Of a stretch of 64,000 nt of DNA, positions 44,815 to 54,103 are shown piece after piece. Every line of letters starts with the position of its first letter. Position 1 is the stretch's first letter. The notes beneath the pieces are model-generated. The model was not told the DNA's origin, ran no database searches, and saw only the letters and a program-made list of their open reading frames with translations. The DNA is from Pseudomonadota bacterium (GTDB lineage: Bacteria > Pseudomonadota > Gammaproteobacteria > Xanthomonadales > SZUA-38): the NCBI GenBank assembly GCA_039033415.1, contig JBCCCR010000024.1, positions 1 through 64,000 on the forward strand. Reading direction: 5' to 3'. A program made the position numbers and the translations under genes.

Positions 44815-45531
44815 ATGATCGCGAATCGATCGGGCGAGGAGAACGCTTTGCCGGCCTACTTCACGAAGGACACGTTTCGGTTTCTGAATCAGCTCAGGCG
44901 CAACAACAACAAGGCCTGGTTTGACGACAATCGCGAGCGCTACCACGAGCAGGTGCGAGATCCGTTCCTCAAGCTGATCAAAGACTTCAATCCGCGCCTG
45001 GCGACGGTCAGCGACCATTATCACGGTGTCGAAAAAGCTCACGGCGGCGCGCTGTTTCGTATCTACCGGGATACGCGTTTTTCCAAGGACAAAACGCCCT
45101 ACAAATCGTGGGCTGGGGCGCGTTTCACCCATCGCGAGGCGGGCCGGAACGGGGCGCCGATCTACTACCTCCACGTGCAGCCAGGCAACGTGTTTTTTGC
45201 CGCTGGCCTATGGCGTCCACCGGGACCGATGATCAACCAGATCCGTACCTTTCTGCACAACAACCCCGGCGCCTGGACGAAACTGCGGGACAACAAGACG
45301 TTCAAGAGAACCTTTAGCTGGGGTGGTGAACAGCTGAAACGAACCCCGCGGGGATATGACGCGGATCATCCGCTGGCTGACGATCTTCGGCGCAAAGACT
45401 TTGTCGTCTCCGCGTCGCTGTCCGAAGCCCAGGCGATCAGCAGCTCATTCCTGACGGTCCTCCAACGTCGCTGTGAGCAGTCGGCAAGTCTGATGGACTA
45501 CCTCTGCGCGTCCCTTGATTTGGAGTTTTAG
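44815..45531 (+). CDS. DUF2461 family protein (TIGR02453)
   Basis: The 238-residue cytoplasmic protein has the DUF2461 signature: FTKDTFRFLNQLRRNNNKAWF near the start, RIYRDTRFSKDKTPYKSW in the middle and FFAAGLWRPPGPMINQIR later. Function is unknown. I chose the ATG at 44815, preceded by AGAGGAG; the frame extends upstream to a TTG at 44797. It stands between divergent and convergent neighbours with no operon partner. Confidence 0.88.
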   Translation: MIANRSGEENALPAYFTKDTFRFLNQLRRNNNKAWFDDNRERYHEQVRDPFLKLIKDFNPRLATVSDHYHGVEKAHGGALFRIYRDTRFSKDKTPYKSWAGARFTHREAGRNGAPIYYLHVQPGNVFFAAGLWRPPGPMINQIRTFLHNNPGAWTKLRDNKTFKRTFSWGGEQLKRTPRGYDADHPLADDLRRKDFVVSASLSEAQAISSSFLTVLQRRCEQSASLMDYLCASLDLEF

Positions 45532-45573
45532 TGGGGCGGGCTTAAGCGCCGTCCGAGCCGGCGACAAGCAAGA

Positions 45574-48500
45574 CTAGAGCTTGAGGATTTCCTGGAGGGG
45601 GCGGGGGCGTTCGATGCCGAAACCCTGGGCAAAGTCGAGGCCAATCTCCCGCAGGTGGTTGAGCACCTCTTCGTTTTCCACGAACTCCGCCACCGTCTCC
45701 TTACCCAGAAAATGGCCGATTTCGTTGATAGTCTTGACGAGGCCGTAGTCCGCGGCGCTGCTCGATATGTCCCGGATGAACGAACCGTCGATCTTGAGGT
45801 AATCCACCGGCAGGTGCTTGAGATAGCTGAAGGACGACAGGCCCGTGCCAAAGTCGTCCAGCGAAAACCGGCAGCCCAGATAGCGCAGCTCCCGCAGGAA
45901 GTCCGTACAGCGAGCCAGGTTACTGATCGCCGCCGTTTCGGTGATCTCGAAGCAGATCTTCGATGGTTCGATGCCGGTTTCTTCGAACAGGTTCTGAATA
46001 AACGTCAGGAACCGGGGCCGGCCAAAGGTTTTACCTGAAAGATTGATCGACAGGCGCGCGATCCGGTCTTTCACCGGGCTGGCGTTGAGGGCGTTGAAGG
46101 CCGCCCGAAAGACCCACTCGTCGAGGTAATGGATCCTGCCGTAGGCTTCCGCCGGAGGAATAAACTTCTCCGGGCCGACCAGGCTGCCGTCCTCCGCCCG
46201 CATCCGGCAAAGCACCTCGAAGTGATCTTTGTCGTTTTCGGGATTCTCCAGAGGCACAATCCGCTGGCCGTAAAGCTCCATGCGGTCCTGGTCCAGCGCG
46301 TTTTCCAGCTCCGTGACCCACTGCATGGCCTGGTCGCGTTGGCTCAGCTCCTGGTCGTCGATCTGATAGCTCTTGATCCGGTCGCGGCCGGCTTCCTTCG
46401 CGGCCCCGGCCGCAATCTCCATCTGGTTGAGCACCTGGGACACCGACTCGGTATTTCGTCCAACGGTCACCAGGCCTATGCTGGCGGTCGCCTTGAGCTT
46501 GCGGCGCTTCCAGCGGGTGCGGTGTTCGTTGATCGCGCGGCGCAGCTTTTCTGCGGCTTCATGGCCCGGTGCCAGCTCGAAGCGCGGCAGCAGCACGGCG
46601 AACGTGTCGCCGCCGAGCCGGGCGATTTCGGCATCCTCCGGGATCTGCTTGCGCATGACGCGGGCGAGGTCCTGGAGCAGCTGGTCGCCCGCATCGTGGC
46701 CGGCGGTGCTGTTGACGACCTTAAATTGATCTACCTCGATCTGGAGCAGAATGTGCTGGGTATGCATCAGCTTGCTTTCACCCAGCTTCAGGCGGATCCG
46801 GCGTTCAAACTCGCGGCGATTCAGGCACTCGGTCAGCTGATCGTGGGTCGCCTGATGGGCGATCTGGTCGTGCATGTTCTGCACCATGCCGTGCCACGAT
46901 CGGTCCATCAGCGGCTGGTCAGGCTGGTCGATCAGGTCGGCCTGTTTTTCGCGAAACTTCTCCGCCAGTTCGGTCGGCCCGATTTCGAGCGCTTTCTGGC
47001 CGTTGCGGTTGACGAACACGTAGCGCTGCCGGTCGTCGCTGATCCAGGCCAGCTTGATCGGCTGCGTTTCACCGTCAGGTCCGGGGTAGAGCACCCAGCT
47101 GCCTTTGTCCAGCAGCTTAGCCAGGCCCAGCCAGTGTTCCTTGTCGGGGTCTGCAGGCGCTTCCGCGTCCGCGGACTCGGCCGCTTCGACACCGTCACCC
47201 GCCGGCGGCTGCTGTTCAAGATCAGCCGAATCGGCTTGCTCGCCAGCCTCTTCGCCGGTACCGGTCTGTGCCGTTTGAATCGGGGCGGTCTCCGGCTCTG
47301 GGCGCGGCGTTTCCCCGAGGCCCGGCAACATCTCGCCGAGGGCACCAAGCAGCTTGTCGCGGTCACTTGCGTCGGCGCTGACGTGATCGAGCCGGTTGCG
47401 AATTTTCTGGAGCAGCGCCTCACTGCGCTGCATGTCTTCATCCGAGTCGTCGTGGTCGGGCGACAGGCGTGAGTCGAGGTCTTTCACGACCTGATAAAGC
47501 CGGTCCCACTCCTGGCCTCGGGTGCCGGAGCGAACCGCGGCGACGTCGAGCAGGTTTCGCCAGCCCATACCCAGCAGATCATTGACCTGGGTGGGGACCT
47601 CTCGATTGCCGAATTCCTGGCGCAGCGCTTCGGTGACCGCTTCCCGGGCTTTGCCCAGCTTCTGCTGACCGTCAGCCGCTTCCAGCACGCGTTTGAGCTG
47701 GGCCGAGCGCAACCGGTGCTGGCGCTTTAGCAGCTGCTCCAGCTCTGTGGCGGCAGCCGCAAACGCTTCGCGGTTGGGGTCTTCCAGACCGCTGAGGCGA
47801 TTGACGATCTCGTCGATCTTCCCGATCAGCTGCTGCTCCCGGCCGCTGAGTTCGCGGGTGCTGCCGATAATCGTCTGACCGAGATGGTCGAGCACCTTCC
47901 GGGCGGGATGGCTCTGGTCGCTGACCAGATCCTGCTGCTGGAGCAGCATTTTCAGAAGCTGAACCTCCAGCTGGGAAATCCATTCCTTGGCGCGCGGATC
48001 GACAACCGAGTCGTTGGAAATCGACGACAGGAGCTGCTGCGCCAGCTCCACGGCGCTGGTGTGCTGGGGCGCAACCTGAGGTGCGTCCTCGCCGTATTCG
48101 CTCTGGAGCGCCTTGGCGAGACGCTGCTCTAGCGAGAGGTTGGGCTGGCTGTCTCGGTTCTGCTGCAGGCGCATCAGGGCCTGCTGCAGCTCCGCCAGAT
48201 TGAGCTGGGGTTTGGCGCTGGCCTCGGGACTTTGCTCGGCGGCGGCGCGGTCGCGCAGCAAGCGCTGCAGGTCGATAATCTTGGCGCTGTTGGTGGCCGT
48301 AGCCGGCGGCGTCCCCAGGTATTCATCGCCGAACGGCCGCGCCTGAGCGTAGCCGCCGGGCGTCGGTGCGGGTTCCGCGAACGCCTCGTTGAGCGCTTCA
48401 GCCACCTGCGGTGCAACGTCCCCGGCCGCCGGGGCGCCGCCCCCACCGCCTGGTGGGGCTGCCCGGCGCGGACGCACCGGCGTAAACACCAGCCGAGGCA

Positions 48501-49506
48501 AAATGCCGGCGTCGATTAACTGCTGATTGGCTTCGTCATAGAACGGCCCAACGGTTTCATTGAGCTTCTTGCCGAAGCTTCGCCACAGCACCTGAGACGG
48601 CGTGTGGCCGATATCCAGCCGGTCGATTGCCGCCGCAAAGTGGTGGCAGAAAGCGGCCGGAGCCAGCGGATTATTGCGGGAATCCACCCGGCGCCCGATC
48701 AATTCCGTAAGCCGGGCTTCCAGGCTGTGAAGCGCCTCATGGTTCCGATTCTCAACGCTGGCGACCACCTCGGAGATGGACAGCCACGCTTCAAATTCTT
48801 CTTCATCGACCAGCGAAAGCTCGCCCGACTCGGGGCGCTGGCCCATGCCGGTGCCGGGCTTGGAAAGTTCCTCAAAGCTGCGGAGGTGGTCTTTGAGCAG
48901 CCGGCGAAATTCGGCGGTGATCTCATGGCCCTGCCGCCGCAGGAGACTCATTGCCTCAAAAAACGGGGCCTGGCTGACGTCGCTGGCCGCGCTGCCCGCA
49001 GCTCCGAGCAGCTCGTCTTTCGCCGCCTCAAGAAGCTCCGGAAGGGCCTCATCGACAAACTTCAGCGCGGCCTGTTCCAGTGCCTCAGCCGCCGGTCCGG
49101 ACGCGGCCTGTGGTGATGATCCTCGATCTTCCGGGACGTCGAACCCCTGCTTCTGGGCGACGACACCCAGGGCTCGGGCCAGCTCGGTTTCGTCCCTGCC
49201 AAAAGCGAGACCGAAACCCAGGGCGCCCACTCGCGCGACGGTAACCTCGGTCTGCACGCTGACTGACGTATCGTCTACGACGATGCTGAAACCCAGCTTG
49301 TCGCCCTGGCGAACGTTGCGGGCGTCCGGATGTTCGGCCACGGAACCCTGATCCATCAGCGATGCAAACAACCCCCCAGGGCAATAGTCCTCGATCACAA
49401 TATGAACCTGCCCGTGGTCGGGCACGTCCAGAGAGGCGGCGTGTCGAACGGGCAGCCTTGGGTGGCGCCGGCGTTCGTCAGCCTGGGGTGTCGCGTCTTT
49501 TTGCAT
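45574..49506 (-). CDS. Giant c-di-GMP protein: PilZ, DUF1631, GGDEF and EAL domains
   Basis: The 1310-residue cytoplasmic protein has an N-terminal PilZ domain (about 12-118, RRRHPRLPVR then EDYCPGG, a variant of the DxSxxG motif), a long DUF1631 helical region (about 130-780), a GGDEF domain with the altered signature RLGGDTF (about 964), and an EAL domain (about 1070-1305) with FEVLCR, SINLSG, FEITET, DDFGTG, YLKIDG and VAEFVEN, so the phosphodiesterase residues look complete. GGDTF suggests the cyclase domain is weak or inactive, perhaps a GTP-binding regulator. No membrane segment or signal peptide is seen. It probably senses and hydrolyses c-di-GMP. Confidence 0.9.
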   Translation of the reverse strand: MQKDATPQADERRRHPRLPVRHAASLDVPDHGQVHIVIEDYCPGGLFASLMDQGSVAEHPDARNVRQGDKLGFSIVVDDTSVSVQTEVTVARVGALGFGLAFGRDETELARALGVVAQKQGFDVPEDRGSSPQAASGPAAEALEQAALKFVDEALPELLEAAKDELLGAAGSAASDVSQAPFFEAMSLLRRQGHEITAEFRRLLKDHLRSFEELSKPGTGMGQRPESGELSLVDEEEFEAWLSISEVVASVENRNHEALHSLEARLTELIGRRVDSRNNPLAPAAFCHHFAAAIDRLDIGHTPSQVLWRSFGKKLNETVGPFYDEANQQLIDAGILPRLVFTPVRPRRAAPPGGGGGAPAAGDVAPQVAEALNEAFAEPAPTPGGYAQARPFGDEYLGTPPATATNSAKIIDLQRLLRDRAAAEQSPEASAKPQLNLAELQQALMRLQQNRDSQPNLSLEQRLAKALQSEYGEDAPQVAPQHTSAVELAQQLLSSISNDSVVDPRAKEWISQLEVQLLKMLLQQQDLVSDQSHPARKVLDHLGQTIIGSTRELSGREQQLIGKIDEIVNRLSGLEDPNREAFAAAATELEQLLKRQHRLRSAQLKRVLEAADGQQKLGKAREAVTEALRQEFGNREVPTQVNDLLGMGWRNLLDVAAVRSGTRGQEWDRLYQVVKDLDSRLSPDHDDSDEDMQRSEALLQKIRNRLDHVSADASDRDKLLGALGEMLPGLGETPRPEPETAPIQTAQTGTGEEAGEQADSADLEQQPPAGDGVEAAESADAEAPADPDKEHWLGLAKLLDKGSWVLYPGPDGETQPIKLAWISDDRQRYVFVNRNGQKALEIGPTELAEKFREKQADLIDQPDQPLMDRSWHGMVQNMHDQIAHQATHDQLTECLNRREFERRIRLKLGESKLMHTQHILLQIEVDQFKVVNSTAGHDAGDQLLQDLARVMRKQIPEDAEIARLGGDTFAVLLPRFELAPGHEAAEKLRRAINEHRTRWKRRKLKATASIGLVTVGRNTESVSQVLNQMEIAAGAAKEAGRDRIKSYQIDDQELSQRDQAMQWVTELENALDQDRMELYGQRIVPLENPENDKDHFEVLCRMRAEDGSLVGPEKFIPPAEAYGRIHYLDEWVFRAAFNALNASPVKDRIARLSINLSGKTFGRPRFLTFIQNLFEETGIEPSKICFEITETAAISNLARCTDFLRELRYLGCRFSLDDFGTGLSSFSYLKHLPVDYLKIDGSFIRDISSSAADYGLVKTINEIGHFLGKETVAEFVENEEVLNHLREIGLDFAQGFGIERPRPLQEILKL

Positions 49507-49795
49507 TCAGCGCTTCTTAGGGCTCAGGGGCTTTTTGACGTCGCCCGATTCTATCGACAGTTTTCCTGCTGGTAGTGCCGGTTACGGGAAAGTTTCCATT
49601 TCTTTACAAAAATTCCTCCGGCCGACGTCTGATTATCCCATAGTTTCGTCTTAAAAACATGTTGTTAGCGCAATTTCTTTGAGTTCTTTAGGAGCCGAAC
49701 GGGCTGGCCAGCACCCGGTTGTGGTCTTCGCCAGCTGGACGCGGGACTGCGAGTCTGTTCAGCTTGTTTAGACAAACCGTGGGCATAATAGACTC

Positions 49796-50167
49796 ATGAA
49801 TCGAGCGCTTTCTTATTGCACTAGCGCCGCGGCGGCGCTGTTTCTGGCTCAACCGGTGGTTGCGGCTGAGTTTCTCGGTGTCCAGCAAAACAGCATGCGC
49901 TGCGGCCGAGACATCGTGAGAGTGGGCCAGCAGGCCTTCCAGCTGATCGAAAAGTGCGGCCAGCCCGCATACCGCGACGTGGTCGCGTTGACCCGGCTCA
50001 CCGACGTGGCTGCCGTGACCCGGGGCGATCGACTGCTGGCCGCCCGCGACAGCAGCGATCTGGTCACTGAGCAGTGGGTTTATAAACCTGGCCGCGGCCG
50101 ACTGACCCGGGTGCTCACGGTGACCGGCGGTGTGCTGACCGACATTCGTCTCCACGAACGCCAGTAG
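49796..50167 (+). CDS. DUF2845 family secreted protein
   Basis: The 123-residue product has a signal peptide (cleavage near VVAA, residue 24) and the DUF2845 core: MRCGRDIVRVGQQAFQLIEKCGQP in part, with two cysteines that may pair, and EQWVYKPGRGRLTRVLTV. Function is unknown. A CATAAT (49784-49789) ends only six bases before the ATG and no ribosome-binding site is seen, so a leaderless message is conceivable. The 289-base gap before it is the shared upstream region with the PilZ/DUF1631 gene. Confidence 0.8.
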   Translation: MNRALSYCTSAAAALFLAQPVVAAEFLGVQQNSMRCGRDIVRVGQQAFQLIEKCGQPAYRDVVALTRLTDVAAVTRGDRLLAARDSSDLVTEQWVYKPGRGRLTRVLTVTGGVLTDIRLHERQ

Positions 50168-50198
50168 CGGTTTGCCGGTAGCGAGGTTCCCACAGCCC

Positions 50199-51695
50199 TC
50201 AGTCGATTGTAGTGTCCGCGGTCGCTCCTGACTCTCGTTCGAAGGCCGATAGCAGCTGCCTTCCATAGTCTTCCAGGGCGTCCAGGACCGGCTGCTGATC
50301 GACCGCTGAGGGTGACTGTCGTGCCTCCGTCAGCGCGGCCGTAAATTGTTCGGCCTCGGTGGGCTGGCCCCGCAGCAGTCGATCTCGACAATGAGCATGC
50401 CAGCGTTCGGCCTCCACCGGCGACAGCGTCTGTGGCCAGTTGCGGGCGCGATACATCAACAGCAGATCCGCGTACCTCGGGTCGTCAAACGCATCACCCA
50501 TCTCACCCAGGGCTTTGGGCTCGCTCTGCCGCACTGCCTGGGCCAGCTTCCGGTCGTGAGCCGAAGCAAAGCCGCCGCTGTAGAGCGACCAGTCGGCTTC
50601 GTCGATCGGAGCAAAATCCGCGCCGGCGCCGAAGACCTGCTGCAGCTTTCGGGCGACCTCGGGCAGGGCGGCGAGCACCTGCTCGCTGTGGTGCAGGCAA
50701 CGCGTAAGGTCGAGCTCGATCCGCGCCTGATCGACTCCGTTGAGGACTCCCAGCGGCGCCAGCACCGGCGCGCGATTCACGGCGATCGCCTTAACGCCGA
50801 TGCGTTCGACGCCGTCCGGCAGGTCCCGGCTGGGTGTGAACACCCGGTCAGCGATGGCATCGGGGTCCAGCGAAAGCAAATCGTTTGGCGACTGCGCCAG
50901 GTCCACCGCCAGCATCGCGTTGGGGTTGCTCGGGTGCGGACCGACCGGCAGAACCACCGCCAGGCATCCGCGCCGGGCGGGATAGCGTGCCGACACGTGC
51001 AGGATTGGCTGGTGCTGAGTCAGCCGGGCCAGCACTTCGCGCTTTCTTCGCTGCTGGAAAGCGTAGTCGAACAGCTTCGGCTGGCGCGAGCGCAGCAGCC
51101 GGGCGAGCGCGATTGTCGCATCAACGTCAGCAAGCGCGTCGTGTGCGTCACTGTGTTCGATGTGATTGGCGGCCGTCAGATCTTCGAGACGAAAGCTCGG
51201 GTCGCCGGAGTCTTTGCGTGGCCAGCTGATCCCGTCGGGCCGCAGCGCGTAGCAGAGTCGGACCACGTCGATCAGATCCCAGCGCGAGTTGCCGTCGCGG
51301 TACTCGCGCTGATAGGGATCGTAAAAGTTGCGAAAAAGCAGGTAGCGCGTGAACTCATCGTCGAAACGGATGCTGTTGTAGCCACACCCGCAGGTGCCCG
51401 GGGCCGCCAGCTCGTCATGGATCAGCCGGGCAAAGTCCGCCTCGATAAGCCCCCCTGCCGCCTGCTGCGGCGTCAGGCCGGTGACCAGGGCCGCCATGGG
51501 GTGGGGCAGGTAGTCTTCCGTCTGGCGGCACAGCACCATCAGCGGCTCACCGACGTCGTTCAGCTCAAGATTGGTGCGCCGCCCCGCGAACTGCACCGGC
51601 CGATCCTTTTGGGGGCTGATGCCGAAGGTTTCGTAGTCGTGCCAATAAATCGTTTCCGCCCCTGGGCGGTGGGTGTCGGCTGGGCTGCTGGCCAT
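50199..51695 (-). CDS. sbcB: Exodeoxyribonuclease I
   Basis: Exonuclease I degrades single-stranded DNA 3' to 5' and acts in mismatch repair and recombination. The 498-residue product has the DEDDh exonuclease domain (WHDYETFGISPQKDRPVQFA near residue 18, GYNSIRFDDEF, HDALADVDATIALARLL), then the SH3-like and C-terminal helical domains typical of ExoI, with length close to E. coli SbcB (475). It is divergent from gltX, 81 bases apart. Confidence 0.95.
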   Translation of the reverse strand: MASSPADTHRPGAETIYWHDYETFGISPQKDRPVQFAGRRTNLELNDVGEPLMVLCRQTEDYLPHPMAALVTGLTPQQAAGGLIEADFARLIHDELAAPGTCGCGYNSIRFDDEFTRYLLFRNFYDPYQREYRDGNSRWDLIDVVRLCYALRPDGISWPRKDSGDPSFRLEDLTAANHIEHSDAHDALADVDATIALARLLRSRQPKLFDYAFQQRRKREVLARLTQHQPILHVSARYPARRGCLAVVLPVGPHPSNPNAMLAVDLAQSPNDLLSLDPDAIADRVFTPSRDLPDGVERIGVKAIAVNRAPVLAPLGVLNGVDQARIELDLTRCLHHSEQVLAALPEVARKLQQVFGAGADFAPIDEADWSLYSGGFASAHDRKLAQAVRQSEPKALGEMGDAFDDPRYADLLLMYRARNWPQTLSPVEAERWHAHCRDRLLRGQPTEAEQFTAALTEARQSPSAVDQQPVLDALEDYGRQLLSAFERESGATADTTID

Positions 51696-51776
51696 GGTCC
51701 TGCAAGGGAATACAGACCCTACCTATTATGCCCGGTCTGGTATCATTCGGCGCCCCGATTGTGGTGAGAAAGAGCG

Positions 51777-53192
51777 TTGACTGTCCGTACCCGATTTGCC
51801 CCCAGCCCCACCGGCTTTCTTCATGTGGGTGGCGCCCGCACGGCGCTGTTCTGCTACCTGTACGCCCGCCGCCATGGCGGCGAGTTTGTGCTGCGCATCG
51901 AGGACACAGACCGTGAACGCTCCACGCAGGAATCGGTTGCCAGTATTCTCGATGGCATGGCCTGGCTGGGCCTTGAGTCGGATGAAGCGCCGATCTTTCA
52001 ATCCAGACGGAACGATCGCTATCGAGAGGTCATCGAGAGGCTGCTGACGGAGGGCCACGCCTATCGCTGCTACTGCAGTCCCGAGCAGCTCGAAGCAATG
52101 CGGGCCGCGCAGGAGTCGGCTGGGTTGAAGCCTCGCTATGACGGGACGTATCGGGATTTCACCGGCACCCCCCCGGCCGGCGTCAAGCCGGTGATTCGTT
52201 TCCGTAACCCCCTCACCGGCAGCGTTAGCTGGCACGACGCGGTGAAGGGCCGGATCGAGGTTTCCAATGAGGAGCTGGACGACCTGATCATCGCCCGCAG
52301 CGACGGTAGCCCGACCTACAACCTGACCGTGGTTGTCGACGATCTGGATATGCAGATCAGCCACGTGGTGCGCGGTGACGATCATGTCAACAACACCCCC
52401 CGCCAGATCAATATGTACCGGGCGATGGGCGCGGAGCCGCCTGTCTTTGCTCACCTGCCGATGATTCTGGGCTCGGACGGCTCGCGCCTGTCCAAGCGTC
52501 ACGGGGCGGTGAGCGTGCTGGCCTATCGCGATGAGGGTTATCTGCCGGAAGCCTTGCTCAATTACCTGGTCCGGCTGGGCTGGTCACACGGCGATCAGGA
52601 GCTGTTTTCGCTGGAGGAGATGATCACCCTGTTTGATCTGAAGGACGTAAACCGGGCACCGGCCAGCTTCAACACCGACAAGTTGCGCTGGCTCAACCAG
52701 CAGTACCAGATCGACTCTGAGCTCGAGTCTCTTGGCGCCCGCCTCGCGCCAATTCTGGAGGCGGCTGGCTACGAGCTGGCGAGCGGCCCGCCGCCCGCTG
52801 CCGTTGCCGGGCTCTTACGCGAGCGTGCGGCAACGCTTCAGGAAATGGCGCAGCAGGCAGACTTTCTGTTTGTTGAACCCGCCCGGTATGAAGAAAAGGC
52901 TGAAGCCAAACAGTTCAAGGCGGCGGCCCTCGAGCCGCTCAAGCGGGTCAGACAGCAGCTGGCACAGCACGAGGACTGGACTCCCGAGGCCCTCCAGACG
53001 CAGCTCCAGCTTGTGGTCGACGATCTCGGTGTTGGCTTTGGCAAGGTGGGGCAGCCGCTGCGCCTGGCGCTCACTGGCCGCGGTGCGGCGCCGGGCAATG
53101 ATCAAGTGCTGGCGCTGCTCGGCCAGGATCGCTCCCTGGGGCGTATCGATCGCGCGCTCGATCGGATCCAGGCCCGAGCTGAGACGGGCTGA
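51777..53192 (+). CDS. gltX: Glutamyl-tRNA synthetase
   Basis: GltX charges tRNA-Glu with glutamate. The 471-residue class I synthetase starts at TTG 51777 as MTVRTRFAPSPTGFLHVGGAR, where HVGG is the HIGH motif, and has the KMSKS-equivalent LSKRHG near residue 240, the catalytic RIEDTDRERS and the C-terminal anticodon-binding helices. TTG is preferred because the family start aligns there and no upstream ATG exists. The QueD-like gene begins 3 bases after its stop and may be cotranscribed. Confidence 0.96.
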   Translation: MTVRTRFAPSPTGFLHVGGARTALFCYLYARRHGGEFVLRIEDTDRERSTQESVASILDGMAWLGLESDEAPIFQSRRNDRYREVIERLLTEGHAYRCYCSPEQLEAMRAAQESAGLKPRYDGTYRDFTGTPPAGVKPVIRFRNPLTGSVSWHDAVKGRIEVSNEELDDLIIARSDGSPTYNLTVVVDDLDMQISHVVRGDDHVNNTPRQINMYRAMGAEPPVFAHLPMILGSDGSRLSKRHGAVSVLAYRDEGYLPEALLNYLVRLGWSHGDQELFSLEEMITLFDLKDVNRAPASFNTDKLRWLNQQYQIDSELESLGARLAPILEAAGYELASGPPPAAVAGLLRERAATLQEMAQQADFLFVEPARYEEKAEAKQFKAAALEPLKRVRQQLAQHEDWTPEALQTQLQLVVDDLGVGFGKVGQPLRLALTGRGAAPGNDQVLALLGQDRSLGRIDRALDRIQARAETG

Positions 53193-53195
53193 CGC

Positions 53196-53651
53196 GTGTA
53201 CCGTTCGTCCAAGAATTTTCGAGGCTATCCGTGCGCGCACCGCAAATGGCGCCATGAGGGCCACTGCTCGCTGCTCCACGGCTACAGCCGCAGCTTTGAG
53301 GTGTGGTTCGCTTGTGAGCAGCGCGATCGCCATGGTTTTGTCATGGATTACGGCGACCTGAAGGAGCCGCGCCAGTGGCTCGAAGACCATTTCGACCATA
53401 CCGTGCTGGTGGACGCTGACGACCCGCTCCTTGAGCAACTTCGGTCGCTCGAGGCTGCCGGCGGCTGTCGGCTGGTGGTGTTCGACGACGTGGGTACCGA
53501 GGGCAGTGCTCGGGAGTTTTACGACTACCTGGAGCCCTGGGTTCAGCAGCGAACCCAGGGCAGGGTATGGGTGCACTCCGTTGAGTGTCGGGAAAACGAG
53601 AAGAACTCGAGCATTTTTATTGCGCCAACTAGTGCGCTGTCCCGCAAGTAA
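53196..53651 (+). CDS. 6-carboxytetrahydropterin synthase (QueD)-like protein
   Basis: The 151-residue product has the zinc-binding histidines and catalytic Cys of the 6-pyruvoyl/6-carboxytetrahydropterin synthase family: CAHRKWRHEGHCSLLHGYS (about 13-31) with Cys-x3-His, then DYGDLK and DHTVLVD. QueD makes a queuosine precursor; no other queuosine gene is nearby, so another pterin role is possible. The start is GTG 53196. The TAA stop lies in the centre of a 43-bp palindrome, whose left arm encodes the last residues (TSALSR and the start of K). Confidence 0.82.
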   Translation: MYRSSKNFRGYPCAHRKWRHEGHCSLLHGYSRSFEVWFACEQRDRHGFVMDYGDLKEPRQWLEDHFDHTVLVDADDPLLEQLRSLEAAGGCRLVVFDDVGTEGSAREFYDYLEPWVQQRTQGRVWVHSVECRENEKNSSIFIAPTSALSRK

Positions 53652-53671
53652 CTTGCGGGACAGCGCACTAG
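53629..53671. terminator. 43-bp perfect palindrome centred on a stop codon
   Basis: Arms 53629-53649 and 53651-53671 are perfect 21-bp inverted repeats around a single A at 53650, and the TAA stop of the QueD-like gene is 53649-53651. No T-run follows on either strand. It lies between two convergent genes (marR stops at 53681), so a bidirectional terminator or processing hairpin is the simplest role. Confidence 0.6.
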
Positions 53672-53680
53672 GTTGAATCC

Positions 53681-54103
53681 CTAGGCCAGGCTGTTGAGCT
53701 GCTCACCGAGCTCGGCCATCCGTTCGCCGGGCAGGCCAACCGCCAGGTCCTGTGCCCGCTGACAAAAGCTCGCCAGCGCGTCCCCGTAGATTTCTTTGCC
53801 CGCCGCCGATAGACGTACGAGGCTGACCCGAGCGTCCCGAGGGTTTCGCTCCTTCTCGACCAGGTGGATCTTCTCCATGGGGTTGAGCAGGCGGGTCACG
53901 CCGGAAGCCGTTAGCCCAACGGTCTCCGCGAGATCCACCCGTCGCATGGTTTCACCGGGCGCTTGCGCCAGGTGGTGCAGCACCCGGAACTCGGTAAAGC
54001 TAATCCCATGAATGGCCAGCGTGTGGTCGAGCCTGCGGCTGACGCGATTGCCCGCCTCGGTCAGGCTCATGAGCAGGCTGGCGGCAGAAGTTAAATGTGA
54101 CAT
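53681..54103 (-). CDS. MarR-family transcriptional regulator
   Basis: The 140-residue winged-helix protein has the MarR layout: dimerisation helix, then FTEFRVLHHLAQAPGETMRRVDL in part, recognition helix GLTASGVTRLLNPME and the wing EKERNPRDARVSLVRLSAAG. MarR proteins repress stress or efflux genes in response to small ligands. The ligand and target are unknown. Its upstream DNA (54104-54165) is unusually AT-rich for this genome and contains an imperfect dyad, probably its operator. Confidence 0.9.
   Translation of the reverse strand: MSHLTSAASLLMSLTEAGNRVSRRLDHTLAIHGISFTEFRVLHHLAQAPGETMRRVDLAETVGLTASGVTRLLNPMEKIHLVEKERNPRDARVSLVRLSAAGKEIYGDALASFCQRAQDLAVGLPGERMAELGEQLNSLA

Noticed and set aside
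49784-49789. CATAAT as a certain promoter of the DUF2845 gene
   Set aside because: The spacing to the ATG would need a leaderless message and no convincing -35 box is present, so it is only mentioned in the gene entry.
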